NCBI RefSeq assembly: GCF_037392515.1
Contig: NC_090288.1
Coordinates: 3,279,501 to 3,343,500, forward strand
DNA from: Haliotis asinina
Lineage: Eukaryota; Mollusca; Gastropoda; Lepetellida; Haliotidae
DNA: 64,000 bases
Reading direction: 5' to 3'
Part shown: one piece after another, positions 1-12,321 of the stretch
How positions within the stretch are numbered: position 1 is the first letter of the stretch
Layout of the letters: every line of letters begins with the position of its first letter
Program-made: the position numbers and the translations under genes
The notes under the pieces: generated by a model
Database searches by the model: none
Seen by the model: the letters and a program-made list of their open reading frames with translations, nothing else
Told to the model about the DNA's origin: nothing

Positions 1-311
1 TTCATCGAATTGTGTTGCTACAGGTTGTGTGTTGCCACTCTAAGAGGCCACACAAGGCACTTGTCCACTATTTCCGTTGGAAAATAAAAAATGTTAAAAT
101 CAACTGACAGGTTCGGGTTGTTGAGCGCCTCAGTATATATCATCCCAGGTGGATAAAAGTAGAAGACCTCCTCGTCAAGCGTCAGAGTGTTTTAGTTCAT
201 GGAATTGTGTTGCTATATCGGTTAGATTATATATGTATGACTCTCGCACCCACACAAAGAAGAGTGTTAAATTATATATATTCCATACATCAAATCAAAT
301 CCATACATACC
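1..311. other. intronic sequence 3' of crystallin copy 1
   Basis: No gene is seen. On the minus strand this follows the copy 1 stop codon, which is followed by a donor-like G|GTATGT. It resembles the intron that follows the stop in the other copies (for example 21180-21430). The expected 3'UTR exon and AATAAA would lie beyond the left edge of the window. Confidence 0.5.
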
Positions 312-1377
312 TCAAATTCTGTTGATGGATGAAGCGGTATTATTCAGGCCAGGGAGGCTGCTGTAGCACTGTCCTTCAGAAAGGATCATCCGCTTCCCGG
401 AATATTTGACCTCACTGTACAGTGCCCAACTAAAACGAAACAGCAAACATCCATGAAACTTCTGACAACTGCTTTTCAGAAAAAGCAAACTAAATAAGGC
501 AATGCTTTTCTGAATCATATCCCTCTTGTAAATGTCTCAACTGTTGAGGTAACTGAAACTATGAAGATGAAATTTAAAAATGATACATTTAAAAAGTCAA
601 ATTCATAAATGCGTACTTGGTGCATATCCGATCCCACTAAATAGCTGTGCACTTACAATTCGCAAACAAAATATTTCTGTGTCTTTCCAAAAAACAAACA
701 TTGCAATTAAATTTTATCTGAGCGCAAATGTGCTTACTCTCCCTCATGGACAACGGCGGAGGACACACGGTTGTCGAAGGCTCCCAAACCAGGCATGTCA
801 TTCGTGACTGTCAAAGAACAACCTGTAAAGCATTCCTTCTCGTACAGGGTCACCTTGGCGGAGGTGGGGCACCAGTTTGCCTGCAACAGGATTTTGGATA
901 ATACCAAGTGTGTGACGTTTCCCGGTATAGGATAATACACTTCACGTGACCTATCTATCGACTTTCATATCAAATTAATAAACAAGTAGTTTTATTCCCC
1001 TGTTAGAGTGGGGTACCTGAAATGAAATTCACCTCTTGAGAATCGAATCGGTAACGGTACCACACAGCTAAGGTACCCTTAAGACATTAGGGCGGAGGGA
1101 CTACAACTGTCTGTTGAGATCAAGCAGACATCTCAGTCAATGTAAAATCTTTTCATGTGAGGTTTCATTTGGGGTCCTTTGTTATAGTGTGTGTCAAATA
1201 TAGAGGTGATGTTTCAAAGAAAACAAAAGACCAGAACCTTACCGATTTCAAGTAATAGAATCAAGAATAGATGGAAAGTGTATCCCCTAAACAAATTTTC
1301 AAACATAAACGCGATAACTATCACAAGAAAACTATTGTAGAATAAATGTTCTATTCAATTACATATTCACATACCAT
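312..1377 (-). CDS. single-domain beta/gamma-crystallin, copy 1 (3 coding exons)
   Basis: Coding segments on the minus strand are 1377-1375 (ATG), 880-738 and 429-312, giving 87 aa. Exon 2 spans 1406-1375 and ends exactly with ATG. The acceptors are TTGCAG and TTTTAG, and the donors are GTATGT and GTAAGC. Motif A has Y14xxxxF19xG21 and the calcium clamp DNRVSS (37-42). Motif B has W50, Y53xxxxY58xG60 and the clamp NNTASS (78-83). The phase-2 intron between exons 3 and 4 falls exactly between the two Greek keys. Family knowledge: such domains bind two Ca2+ and are stabilised by it. No signal peptide or membrane segment is visible, so a cytosolic protein is likely. Compared with copies 5-7 it carries extra cysteines (C5, C18, C22, C70). 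No upstream ATG occurs in exons 1-2, and the Kozak context is good (A at -3, G at +4 after splicing). The cellular role is unknown. Confidence 0.85.
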
Positions 1378-2566
1378 ATTTCCTGCTGCTCTTTAGGATT
1401 TCAAACCTGAAAAAAGATGTGTATAAACCATAACAACACATTTATAAGAAATGTCGTTGCAAATGATGTTGAAATACAATTTTATACTCCTTTTATCTGT
1501 AAATGTTCAGCCCGAACGTCGCGCATTACACTTCAGTGTGGAAATTTACACGTATGACGTGGTATGAGAGACTGGCACAACTTAGAATTAATTAAAATTA
1601 GCGCTCAGTGTTAGCACTTTGAGCACAAGTGTGAAGATAATTAGAGACGCGGTATAATGACCATTATTTTTTTTGCTAAAATTATGCATAAAAATGAAAT
1701 GGATAATGGCACAGGATACTTGTGACAAGCACATATATTTTTGCTTTTGGAAATAATACTTTCGCTTGTATTAAATTTCTTTACCCATTACAATACAGAC
1801 TGGAGCAGTGTATTTGGAACTAACAACCACCTTCCTTTGTGGAGGCAACGTTAAGATTGGTAGGTAAACGATGTGAACCCGCGTAGAATTCCGTGGAAGT
1901 GAATTTCCCTATTGTAAAACACGATATTGGAACACGAGCATTGATACAGGTGTATGTATTACACAACGGGTGGGAGTGATCTTCTTAACCTGCATAAGAT
2001 TGTTAGAGCTATTCACCAATGTAGGGCACATCGTGTTTAACTCGTACAGATAGCTTGCTTACGAAGGCTGAGGTAAGGAGAATGTCGCTTATAACGTTTC
2101 ACATTAACCATAAGGAAAATTGATAACGCCATGGTGAATAAAAATACATTTTTGAAACAATTGCTTAACTCTTATGAACGAAATGATGCTTATGCCATAA
2201 GTGGCCGCTGGTCCTTCGTTTCTTCCTGTATAGGGTACTTAATAGTTTGCCGCAAATATGCCTACGTAGGCCTTAATGAAAGGCAGGTCATTCAAGATTT
2301 GAGTAACTATGCCACAATATGCACAATTCTCAAATGACCATGCCCAAGCATTACCTTAATAATTTCGATGGAACCAGTTATCACAGGTGGCATGCGGACA
2401 AATACATAATCACCTCCAATCAGGGATTTCAACTCGTGATGATAGTTTTAGGTGTGCTTAAGGATGCAATTCGGTGGATTTCGGCGCCACAAACGTCTGG
2501 TCCATCTGTGCCTCCAAGACTATCGGACTAAGTTCACATAACGGAAGGAATACAGAAAAGGTTTAC

Positions 2567-2640
2567 CTGGTCTTGGTGATGACAATCTGTGAGTTCCACG
2601 GATGGAGTAGCGATCTTGGGTGTTCGAGGCCTTTTATAGC
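2567..2640 (-). promoter_or_regulatory. TATA promoter and non-coding exon 1 of crystallin copy 1
   Basis: The minus strand reads TATAAAAG at 2638-2631. About 30 nt downstream begins a short exon ending in ACCAG|GTAAAC at 2567, identical in layout to the other copies. Further upstream are a conserved inverted CCAAT (ATTGG), GTCTAATCA and GCGTGGTTCACGGATAT, all shared with copies 5-7. Intron 1 then runs 2566-1407. The start site is inferred from TATA spacing, not observed. Confidence 0.75.
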
Positions 2641-4069
2641 AACAGATATCCGTGAACCACGCAGTCTTGTCCTTGAAGACGTCGTTTCTGATTAGACAGA
2701 TACAGTTATCCAATCACAGATATCTGAGATATAACATAGAAAGCGTCTCATTCAATACCGGACATGAGTGGGAGGGGGCAAGTGTTCAACCTGTTGTGTC
2801 CTGTACTGACCTTACAATATTTGTGCTGGGTGAGAGACACACAGCAAATTCATCCGTACAAATCATCCGGTTCACGTAGACTTGAGAAACTCATATATGG
2901 TATATATTTTGTCTGAATAACAGCCAGACTTAAATGTTTCCAATTTTCACTACTTGTGCATTTCTCAAAAAGTATATTCAGGTAAACAGTTGACAGTTTG
3001 TACTGGAAGACATTCGCTGTCTATATTTCGATACGGGTGGATCTGGGTTAGTGGTTTAGAAGTGTATCCTGTCAAACTTTTCATAAAGTGGACATAGTAA
3101 ACCAAAGCGATCCTTAGTTTCTACTGTGCGAACGACACAGAGTGGACAGTCTTGAGCCACTTGATAAAGTATGGTTTCATTGTTTCTATTTAATAGTGAG
3201 TGAGTGAGTGAGTGAGTATGGTTTGATACCTCATTTACCATATTCCATCAATATTGGCAAGAGGAGGGTCGGGTCGTTATTCAGTAAGAGTGCATCAGTA
3301 TGTTAAAACTTAGAACGCGGTGTTGTCACATATTCACCATCTGATTATCTACCAACAGATTCGTGGGTTCTTTTAAGTGCACAGGATAGCGTACTGTACA
3401 CTAGGGTTTGTGACGACACTGAAAGTTGACTAAAGGTTTTCGAAGATGTCCACATATGGCCTCGATCCCAGCATCTCATGCTCTGTGTATCACTAGCCTG
3501 GCACCTGGACTGTTCTCCCACCATGACCCCCTCTCCACCCCCATGCAGGTTACATCTTCGATATGGTGGATTTGCGTATGTGTGAGTAAAACCGGATTTA
3601 GATTGTGGAAAACCTTTTATATCAGAATACAAGGACAGGTGTATCATGTCAGACAGAAAGAGTTGACTTGAAGATAGCTAAAAAATATGCCAGATGGATT
3701 TTTATTAGGGCCAAGGACTACAGTCAGTGAGTCAGGGTATATACATGCGATCTGAAATTTTGTTGCTCTGACCTCATTCTATTTATTGAAGAATGATGAA
3801 AAATACTTTATGATTTAGTTCAAGATTGTCCATTTTGTGTCGTCCAGCTGACACGTAGCATGACTTCGGTTTCCCATGTCTGTTTTCATGAAAACGTAAG
3901 TCAAGATGTACTTCCAATGGACTGTAGCATATTTCCATCTGTATCGAAATTTAGACAGCTGCTGTCATCCACTACCATCAACTACTGACAAGTGTCAACT
4001 GTTAAGCTAAATATACTCTCAAGAAAAGAAATGCATGAGTCGTAAAAATTGGGTACATTTAAGTTTTGC

Positions 4070-4358
4070 TTATATTATCTTATATTATATTATATTATTA
4101 TATTATATTATATTATATTATATTATATTATATTATATTATTATATTATTATATTATATTATATTATATTATATTATATTATATTATATTATATTATATT
4201 ATATTATATTATATTATATTATATTATTATCTTATATTATATTATATTATATTATATTATTATATTATATTATATTATTATCTTATATTATATTATATTA
4301 TTATCTTATATTATATTATATTATTATCTTATATTATATTATATTATTATCTTATATT
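4070..4358. repeat. (TTATA)n microsatellite, first copy
   Basis: About 290 bp of pentanucleotide TTATA repeats, broken periodically by TTATC in the 3' half, which gives a weak higher-order pattern. Open frames of 99-137 codons across it are simply runs of I, L and Y and are not genes. Confidence 0.95.
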
Positions 4359-4624
4359 CAGATAAAATTAATACCAAGTATGAGTTCGTTATGTGTAGTT
4401 GAACCGGGAGTGATTTATGCGGGTTTTGCCACGATCAAACCACTCTGAAAAAAATGAGAAACGAGAAAACGCAGCCACGTGGGACTATGGCGGCTAAACA
4501 TAGCAACATGGTATGATCAGCAGGGTTCCCGTGTCAAAACTGGAGTGTTAGACTGGTTCATGCAATTACATATGTTATGTTTAGGAATACACTTTCTTAG
4601 TAAAGTACAAATTCTAGTACTTTT

Positions 4625-4690
4625 TTTAGTTAAGTCCGAGCCCGGGGTTCGAACCCACACCCTCATACAAGCTCATCACTTGCGTGAGAG
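4625..4690 (-). mobile_element. possible tRNA-derived SINE head remnant
   Basis: The minus strand carries GGTTCGAACCCC, a good RNA polymerase III B-box (T-arm-like), ending in a CGGGCTCGG-like tail. The upstream half is too degenerate to call an A-box or fold a tRNA. The second tandem unit has the same sequence at about 8126-8191. Confidence 0.3.
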
Positions 4691-6047
4691 ACTGACTTCG
4701 GCAGTTATATCAAGACGGCGTAGGTTCAGTGCAGACAGCGAGAAGTCGTCTACGCACCGAAGTTATTCGAAAGACACGACCGACCTGTTCGAGGTGACGA
4801 AGGACACAGGGTATGGCCACAACAGTACCGTTGACGTGTTTGGGGTTGTTACCAGACCTGATACCTAAAACCCTCTTCGGTGTTCCTATTTTGCGGAGTA
4901 TATATATTTCTAGGGACGAAACTCAGAAGAGCATGTTCCAGACATGATTTTAACTGCTTTGTAACTGCTTGCAGAAATATGATGCAATTCCCTTAACTTA
5001 TATTTAAGGCGCTTCCATTTGCTATGTTACCATACCATGTGCTCGTGTAGTGAGTCTGTGGCCCCCTCGCAGAAATAACCTTAGTGTTCCCGAAAATAAA
5101 GCCAAATAGTAGGAAGAACACGGAATACAGAGAAACTGCTGAATTTGGAAAATAACAAACAAAAACACATTATGTAGAAGAAAATGAATGGGAAGAAACG
5201 CCTGTCCATCTGCCTAAGGTGACGCAATGATAAATAATACTTTCGCTTGTATTAAATTTCTTTACCCATTACAATACAGACTGGAGCAGTGTATTTGGAA
5301 CTAACAACCACCTTCCTTTGTGGAGGCAACGTTAAGATTGGTAGGTAAACGATGTGAACCCGCGTAGAATTCCGTGGAAGTGAATTTCCCTATTGTAAAA
5401 CACGATATTGGAACACGAGCATTGATACAGGTGTATGTATTACACAACGGGTGGGAGTGATCTTCTTAACCTGCATAAGATTGTTAGAGCTATTCACCAA
5501 TGTAGGGCACATCGTGTTTAACTCGTACAGATAGCTTGCTTACGAAGGCTGAGGTAAGGAGAATGTCGCTTATAACGTTTCACATTAACCATAAGGAAAA
5601 TTGATAACGCCATGGTGAATAAAAATACATTTTTGAAACAATTGCTTAACTCTTATGAACGAAATGATGCTTATGCCATAAGTGGCCGCTGGTCCTTCGT
5701 TTCTTCCTGTATAGGGTACTTAATAGTTTGCCGCAAATATGCCTACGTAGGCCTTAATGAAAGGCAGGTCATTCAAGATTTGAGTAACTATGCCACAATA
5801 TGCACAATTCTCAAATGACCATGCCCAAGCATTACCTTAATAATTTCGATGGAACCAGTTATCACAGGTGGCATGCGGACAAATACATAATCACCTCCAA
5901 TCAGGGATTTCAACTCGTGATGATAGTTTTAGGTGTGCTTAAGGATGCAATTCGGTGGATTTCGGCGCCACAAACGTCTGGTCCATCTGTGCCTCCAAGA
6001 CTATCGGACTAAGTTCACATAACGGGAGGAATACAGAAAAGGTTTAC

Positions 6048-6121
6048 CTGGTCTTGGTGATGACAATCTGTGAGTTCCACGGATGGAGTAGCGATCTTGG
6101 GTGTTCGAGGCCTTTTATAGC
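6048..6121 (-). promoter_or_regulatory. duplicated crystallin promoter and exon 1
   Basis: Sequence-identical in the essential parts (TATAAAAG at 6119-6112, donor ACCAG|GTAAAC at 6048) to the promoter at 2567-2640. No ATG exon lies between this promoter and the next promoter downstream on the minus strand. If used, exon 1 here would have to splice over about 4.6 kb to exon 2 of copy 1 at 1406. Confidence 0.6.
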
Positions 6122-7550
6122 AACAGATATCCGTGAACCACGCAGTCTTGTCCTTGAAGACGTCGTTTCTGATTAGACAGATACAGTTATCCAATCACAG
6201 ATATCTGAGATATAACATAGAAAGCGTCTCATTCAATACCGGACATGAGTGGGAGGGGGCAAGTGTTCAACCTGTTGTGTCCTGTACTGACCTTACAATA
6301 TTTGTGCTGGGTGAGAGACACACAGCAAATTCATCCGTACAAATCATCCGGTTCACGTAGACTTGAGAAACTCATATATGGTATATATTTTGTCTGAATA
6401 ACAGCCAGACTTAAATGTTTCCAATTTTCACTACTTGTGCATTTCTCAAAAAGTATATTCAGGTAAACAGTTGACAGTTTGTACTGGAAGACATTCGCTG
6501 TCTATATTTCGATACGGGTGGATCTGGGTTAGTGGTTTAGAAGTGTATCCTGTCAAACTTTTCATAAAGTGGACATAGTAAACCAAAGCGATCCTTAGTT
6601 TCTACTGTGCGAACGACACAGAGTGGACAGTCTTGAGCCACTTGATAAAGTATGGTTTCATTGTTTCTATTTAATAGTGAGTGAGTGAGTGAGTGAGTAT
6701 GGTTTGATACCTCATTTACCATATTCCATCAATATTGGCAAGAGGAGGGTCGGGTCGTTATTCAGTAAGAGTGCATCAGTATGTTAAAACTTAGAACGCG
6801 GTGTTGTCACATATTCACCATCTGATTATCTACCAACAGATTCGTGGGTTCTTTTAAGTGCACAGGATAGCGTACTGTACACTAGGGTTTGTGACGACAC
6901 TGAAAGTTGACTAAAGGTTTTCGAAGATGTCCACATATGGCCTCGATCCCAGCATCTCATGCTCTGTGTATCACTAGCCTGGCACCTGGACTGTTCTCCC
7001 ACCATGACCCCCTCTCCACCCCCATGCAGGTTACATCTTCGATATGGTGGATTTGCGTATGTGTGAGTAAAACCGGATTTAGATTGTGGAAAACCTTTTA
7101 TATCAGAATACAAGGACAGGTGTATCATGTCAGACAGAAAGAGTTGACTTGAAGATAGCTAAAAAATATGCCAGATGGATTTTTATTAGGGCCAAGGACT
7201 ACAGTCAGTGAGTCAGGGTATATACATGCGATCTGAAATTTTGTTGCTCTGACCTCATTCTATTTATTGAAGAATGATGAAAAATACTTTATGATTTAGT
7301 TCAAGATTGTCCATTTTGTGTCGTCCAGCTGACACGTAGCATGACTTCGGTTTCCCATGTCTGTTTTCATGAAAACGTAAGTCAAGATGTACTTCCAATG
7401 GACTGTAGCATATTTCCATCTGTATCGAAATTTAGACAGCTGCTGTCATCCACTACCATCAACTACTGACAAGTGTCAACTGTTAAGCTAAATATACTCT
7501 CAAGAAAAGAAATGCATGAGTCGTAAAAATTGGGTACATTTAAGTTTTGC

Positions 7551-7859
7551 TTATATTATCTTATATTATATTATATTATTATATTATATTATATTATATT
7601 ATATTATATTATATTATATTATATTATATTATATTATATTATATTATATTATTATATTATATTATTATATTATATTATATTATATTATATTATATTATAT
7701 TATTATCTTATATTATATTATATTATATTATATTATATTATTATATTATATTATATTATATTATATTATATTATTATCTTATATTATATTATATTATATT
7801 ATTATCTTATATTATATTATATTATTATCTTATATTATATTATATTATTATCTTATATT
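7551..7859. repeat. (TTATA)n microsatellite, second copy
   Basis: Second-unit counterpart of the array at 4070-4358, about 20 bp longer and with a different arrangement of interruptions. It is the fastest-evolving part of the duplication. Confidence 0.95.
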
Positions 7860-8732
7860 CAGATAAAATTAATACCAAGTATGAGTTCGTTATGTGTAGT
7901 TGAACCGGGAGTGATTTATGCGGGTTTTGCCACGATCAAACCACTCTGAAAAAAATGAGAAACGAGAAAACGCAGCCACGTGGGACTATGGCGGCTAAAC
8001 ATAGCAACATGGTATGATCAGCAGGGTTCCCGTGTCAAAACTGGAGTGTTAGACTGGTTCATGCAATTACATATGTTATGTTTAGGAATACACTTTCTTA
8101 GTAAAGTACAAATTCTAGTACTTTTTTTAGTTAAGTCCGAGCCCGGGGTTCGAACCCACACCCTCATACAAGCTCATCACTTGCGTGAGAGACTGACTTC
8201 GGCAGTTATATCAAGACGGCGTAGGTTCAGTGCAGACAGCGAGAAGTCGTCTACGCACCGAAGTTATTCGAAAGACACGACCGACCTGTTCGAGGTGACG
8301 AAGGACACAGGGTATGGCCACAACAGTACCGTTGACGTGTTTGGGGTTGTTACCAGACCTGATACCTAAAACCCTCTTCGGTGTTCCTATTTTGCGGAGT
8401 ATATATATTTCTAGGGACGAAACTCAGAAGAGCATGTTCCAGACATGATTTTAACTGCTTTGTAACTGCTTGCAGAAATATGATGCAATTCCCTTAACTT
8501 ATATTTAAGGCGCTTCCATTTGCTATGTTACCATACCATGTGCTCGTGTAGTGAGTCTGTGGCCCCCTCGCAGAAATAACCTTAGTGTTCCCGAAAATAA
8601 AGCCAAATAGTAGGAAGAACACGGAATACAGAGAAACTGCTGAATTTGGAAAATAACAAACAAAAACACATTATGTAGAAGAAAATGAATGGGAAGAAAC
8701 GCCTGTCCATCTGCCTAAGGTGACGCAATGAT

Positions 8733-9250
8733 CGACTGTCAATGTTAGCTTGACAAATGAAAATCACTCTATTACCTAAACGTGGGAGATTTATCTTTTA
8801 AGACTCGTTCAGCCCCGTCCAAGCTTTAAATTGCGGGTGTTAGGAATCACCACACATACACGCTCACTCCCTGTCCCCGCCACCCACCCCACAATGTGAC
8901 CGGCAGCTCCAATTTCCGGATGTTTGTTCCGCCGCTGTGTCATACTAAATCAACTCTCATTTGACACTGACCCAGAATTCACTGACCGAATTGTGTGCAC
9001 AGTGACGACAGTGTGTACTTGATGTATAGGTCTGACAGATGTTTCATGGACGCTAACCGAACAATAATGAGACAAGGAAAAAGTTGTAAATATCCATGTT
9101 TGAAGGGATATTTTATATTAAGCATATATTCTTAATGTATGCTTTACAAATTTCATGTACAATTAATTATTGGCATTTTTAGAAAACAATTAGTGAGAGT
9201 ATTTGTATGATATTTGTAAAGACATTGTTATTCCTCTCTCGTTTCTTTTT
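8733..9250. other. intergenic, paralogous to 26640-26990
   Basis: No gene is seen. The sequence from about 8700 to 9030 matches 26650-26990 (shared TTTATCTTTTAAGA, CATACTAAATCAAC, GAATTCA-TGACCGA and ACGACAGTGTGT). From about 9165 it matches 29380 onward, across the transposon insertions there. Confidence 0.5.
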
Positions 9251-9343
9251 CACAATGTGTGAAGCCCGTTCCTGGTGTTTCCCGCTCTGATACTGCTGGA
9301 ATATTGCTGAAGCGGCGTAAACCTTACTCACCCACTCTCACTC
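9251..9343 (+). mobile_element. abalone-type SINE 3' half, degenerate
   Basis: GTGTGAAGCCCGTTCCTGGTGTTTCCCGC followed by CTGGAATATTGCTGAAGCGGCGTAAAC and a CACTCTCACTC tail. This is the 3' portion of the tRNA-derived SINE also seen at 24877 and, reversed, at 35626. The tRNA-like head is missing or decayed. Confidence 0.6.
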
Positions 9344-9540
9344 TTTTTTCTCAAGTGAATTAAATTGAAAGTCCGGGTCTGTTATCAGAGTCTTAACGTT
9401 TACATTTAGGGCCTTATCATGTAGAAGATAGGATCTGCACCACAGGCCCTCGTGTCATTGAGAGGATTAAAGATTTTGTTTTTAAAATATGAAAATTTTG
9501 AGATGACCCCGACTTGAAACGCTTAAGTACTTCAGTGTAT

Positions 9541-9925
9541 GGCCAGTTTAACTTTACTTCGGGCTATAGTCAGATGAACTATACTTCAGTCTATATCCAG
9601 TTAAACTACACCTCAGGCTATGGCCAGTTTAGCTATACTTCAGTCTACACTTCAGTCTATAGCCAGTTTAACTAACCTTCAGCCTATAGCAAGTTTAACT
9701 ATACTTCAGTCTATAGTCAGTTAACTATAGTTCTGTTTTTTTCCAGTTTAACTAAACTTCACTCTATAGCAAGTTTCACTATACCTCAGTCGACGACCAG
9801 TTTAACTATACTTCTGTCTGTAGCCAATTTAACTATACTTCAGTCTATTGTCAGTTTATCTATACTTCAGTCAAATTGTCAGTATAACTATATTTTTGTC
9901 TATAGTCACTTAACTATACTTTGCT
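9541..9925 (+). repeat. degenerate ~28-bp minisatellite (CTTCAGTCTATAGCCAGTTT core)
   Basis: About 13 imperfect units combining AACTATACTTCAGTCTATAG and CCAGTTT. The same family recurs at 29520-29880, 33115-33190 and 33940-34010. No coding potential is visible. Confidence 0.85.
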
Positions 9926-10607
9926 TAATAAGCATATCAATAACCTTTAGTGTGATTACATATATACCACTGTTTATATAGTAGTTTACTTTTTTAATGT
10001 TTAAGTAGCCATTGTTTAGTGCACACAGGGAAAAGCAGAAAAAGTTTCTAGTTGGTTCCCCGAAAATACGGCATGGAATGTGGTTTTACGTCGCTTTTTG
10101 CAAATTATTATACAAGTTTAAGTTGATGATTATTTGTCAACACGCCAAGGAGATATCACCCCATATGTCATCCTTTTGGGCCCAGTTAAACGTTTCTTCA
10201 TGTAATAAGGAATTGTATTCCATGGTCTTTGCGTATTGTATACGTACACCATGTACACGTCTGTGATGTCAGATGCCACTGCCAGATGCATTTGATGCAT
10301 CCAAAACCTGAACAGAAATTGGTCAAGTACTGAACTATGTGGGAGAGTTGTCTGTATGTTATAGAGGATACCAACCCGACGAGTTATTTTTCTTTTACTG
10401 AATGTAATTCAGATCTTCTGCTACTCATGATGAATTTGCTGTCGCTCTCTCCCTAACCCCGGAAAGATGCTGACACGTCAGTACAGGCCTCTACTTGACT
10501 GCCCCCGTCACACACATGTCCTGGTTCGACTCAGCGACTTCCTATATTTTTAACCCAGATATTTGTGATTGGATAATCGCATTGCGTGGTCCACGGATAT
10601 CTATTGT
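9926..10607. other. upstream flank of crystallin copy 2
   Basis: Homologous to the flanks upstream of copies 5-7 (for example 42830-43600): shared GTTTAGTGCACAC/GTGAACACGGG, CCCCGAAAATACGGCATGG and the CATGTAATAAGGAAT segment. It includes a short reversed SINE tail near 10080-10105. No separate gene is seen. Confidence 0.5.
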
Positions 10608-12321
10608 TATAAAAGACCACGAGCACCCAAGATCGCTACTCCATCCGTGGAACACACACAGACTGTCATACCTTTCGTATGTTCATTCTTTCTGTTAAGT
10701 GGACTTGGAGGCACGGCTGGACCCGACGTGTTAGGCGCCGCAGTTCGCCGTGCTATATCTCATAGGCTCGCCAAAAAGCATGATGACGGATTCCAATCCC
10801 AGCTTCGAGCTGATTATTCATTTGTCAGCATACAACCTGTGGTCATTGGTTCCAACGAAATCATAAACGTTTTGATTATGCACACCGGGCATATTCATGG
10901 CAGTATTGTGTGTCTTGTTTGTTAATTTAGGTATATCTTACAATGGCGACTGTCTTGCATTAAGGCGTGACGTGCATGTGGACTTATTTACGGCAAAATA
11001 TCAATAATCTGTGATACTGGAAGAAACGGAATATCAGCGGCCACTTATGGCATTAGGGTCCTTTCGTTCCTGCTTAAGAATTTAGCAACTCTTTGTTAAA
11101 TCATTTACTCAGCATGGCTTTATGAACTTTCAATAAATACAGCCAATGGTCAACCGAGGGTAAAACCATTCTCTTCTGGTTTATGCCAAATATTGTAAAC
11201 GCCATTCTTGAGATCTCTTCAGCGGTGAATGGCTTTGACCATCGCATGCATGTAAAAGATTCAGATTATTTCCAGACATTCTATGATAGATATGCATGTA
11301 TGAATGCCCTTGTTCCAAATATTTTTGACAATATGGAAATCTGCTTGTACGGATATTCACATCTTTGCATCTAGTAAATACCAATCTTTACGTTGTTCCC
11401 ATACACCACAAAACACCTATGTTCTACGTCATAACTACATGTACACTGCTCAGTCTGTTTTGTAAATCTTTAAGAGGATAAATAAAACCAATACCAGCGT
11501 AAAATACTTTTCGAAACCAGAAGAACACTAACATCTTGTGTCACAAACACAATCTTTTAATGCATAAATTTAATCAATTCAGTTTTGTGCCAGTCTCTCA
11601 TACCACGTCATTTGTGTAAATTTCAACATTGAACCGCAATGCATGACCATCAGACTGAACAGTTTAAGATAGCACAGATGTAAAATAATTATTGTATTTC
11701 AGTACCATATGCAACGACAGTTCTTTTAAATTTGGTATTGGGATTTATTGATATTATTTTATAGGTCTGAAAGCCTGAATAGCAGCACGAAATATGGTAT
11801 GTGAATTTGACTGAATAGAATGGAACATTTGTTCCACAAAGGAACCTACTCATATTTAAAGATTTATCGTGATATTTCTTTATTCGTTTCTGTTGTATTT
11901 TGGTTTAGGGATTATATTCTCCATCTATGGTCAAACAACGTATATTACTTGATATCGTTACGGTTCTGATCCTTGTTCGTGTGAAACACCCCCCCCTATA
12001 TTCGACGTATGCGTAAACATGAATCCTAGATAAAACTACCCATTAAAAGACTTCATGATCTCAGTAGATATATAGTTGATAGCTATGTGGTTCAGTTCTC
12101 AAGAGGTGAATTTCATTTCTGCCGTCCCTTTCTCATATTGCTAAAATGGGATTAGTATTACTTTCTTTGAATTTGGAAACGTCATACACATGGTGTTATC
12201 CAATATCCTGTTGCCCTTCTCCGCCAAGGTGACCCTGTGCGAGAAGGAATGCTTTACAGGTTGTTCTTTGACAGTCACGAATGATATGCCTGGTTTGGGA
12301 GCCTTCGACAACCGTGTGTCT
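10608..12321 (+). pseudogene. beta/gamma-crystallin copy 2, pseudogene
   Basis: TATAAAAG is intact at 10608-10615, and the 32-nt ATG exon is intact at 11765-11796 with a GTATGT donor. Exon 1 has lost the stretch holding its splice donor: the copy 1 form ACCAG|GTAAAC has no counterpart after about 10667. Exon 3 remains from about 12210 to 12321 and still encodes the motif A signature (YxxxxFxG changed to CEKECFTG) and FDNRVS. Its acceptor AG and first codons are deleted, and it breaks off inside the calcium clamp. Exon 4 is absent. The exon 3 remnant is closest to copy 1. A functional product is very unlikely. Confidence 0.8.
10690..10815 (+). mobile_element. tRNA-like segment in intron 1 (possible SINE head)
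   Basis: Starts near GGCACGGCTGG and ends with GGATTCCAATCCCAGC, a weak B-box. The corresponding intron-1 segments of copies 5-7 have a better B-box, GGGTTCGAATCCCAAC (about 36216, 43849 and 50968). A similar stretch sits at 19370-19445. I cannot fold a functional tRNA, and an old tRNA-derived SINE is the likelier reading. Confidence 0.35.

Larger units (their letters stand above)
1751..5231. repeat. 3.48-kb tandem segmental duplication, unit 1
   Basis: It is nearly identical, head to tail, to 5232-8732. The only substantial length difference is about 20 bp in the (TTATA)n array. The unit starts inside intron 1 of copy 1 and contains exon 1, the promoter and about 2.6 kb of upstream flank. 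Short open frames appear in both units at a constant offset of 3481 and carry no recognisable domains. I read them as non-coding. A (GTGA)n run lies at about 3196-3216. Confidence 0.9.
5232..8732. repeat. 3.5-kb tandem segmental duplication, unit 2
   Basis: Second copy of 1751-5231, 3501 bp long. The junction is precise: the sequence TGACGCAATGAT ends both units, at 5231 and at 8732. It carries a second copy of the crystallin promoter and exon 1 (6048-6121), but no coding exons. Confidence 0.9.

Noticed and set aside
2131-3671. A set of 61-100-codon frames repeated at 5612-7152
   Set aside because: The same set appears in both units only because the DNA was duplicated. The frames have no domains, and several overlap the crystallin promoter on the opposite strand.
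4035-4448. Open frames of 99-139 codons made of I, L and Y at 4035-4448 and 7516-7949
   Set aside because: They are translations of (TTATA)n microsatellites.
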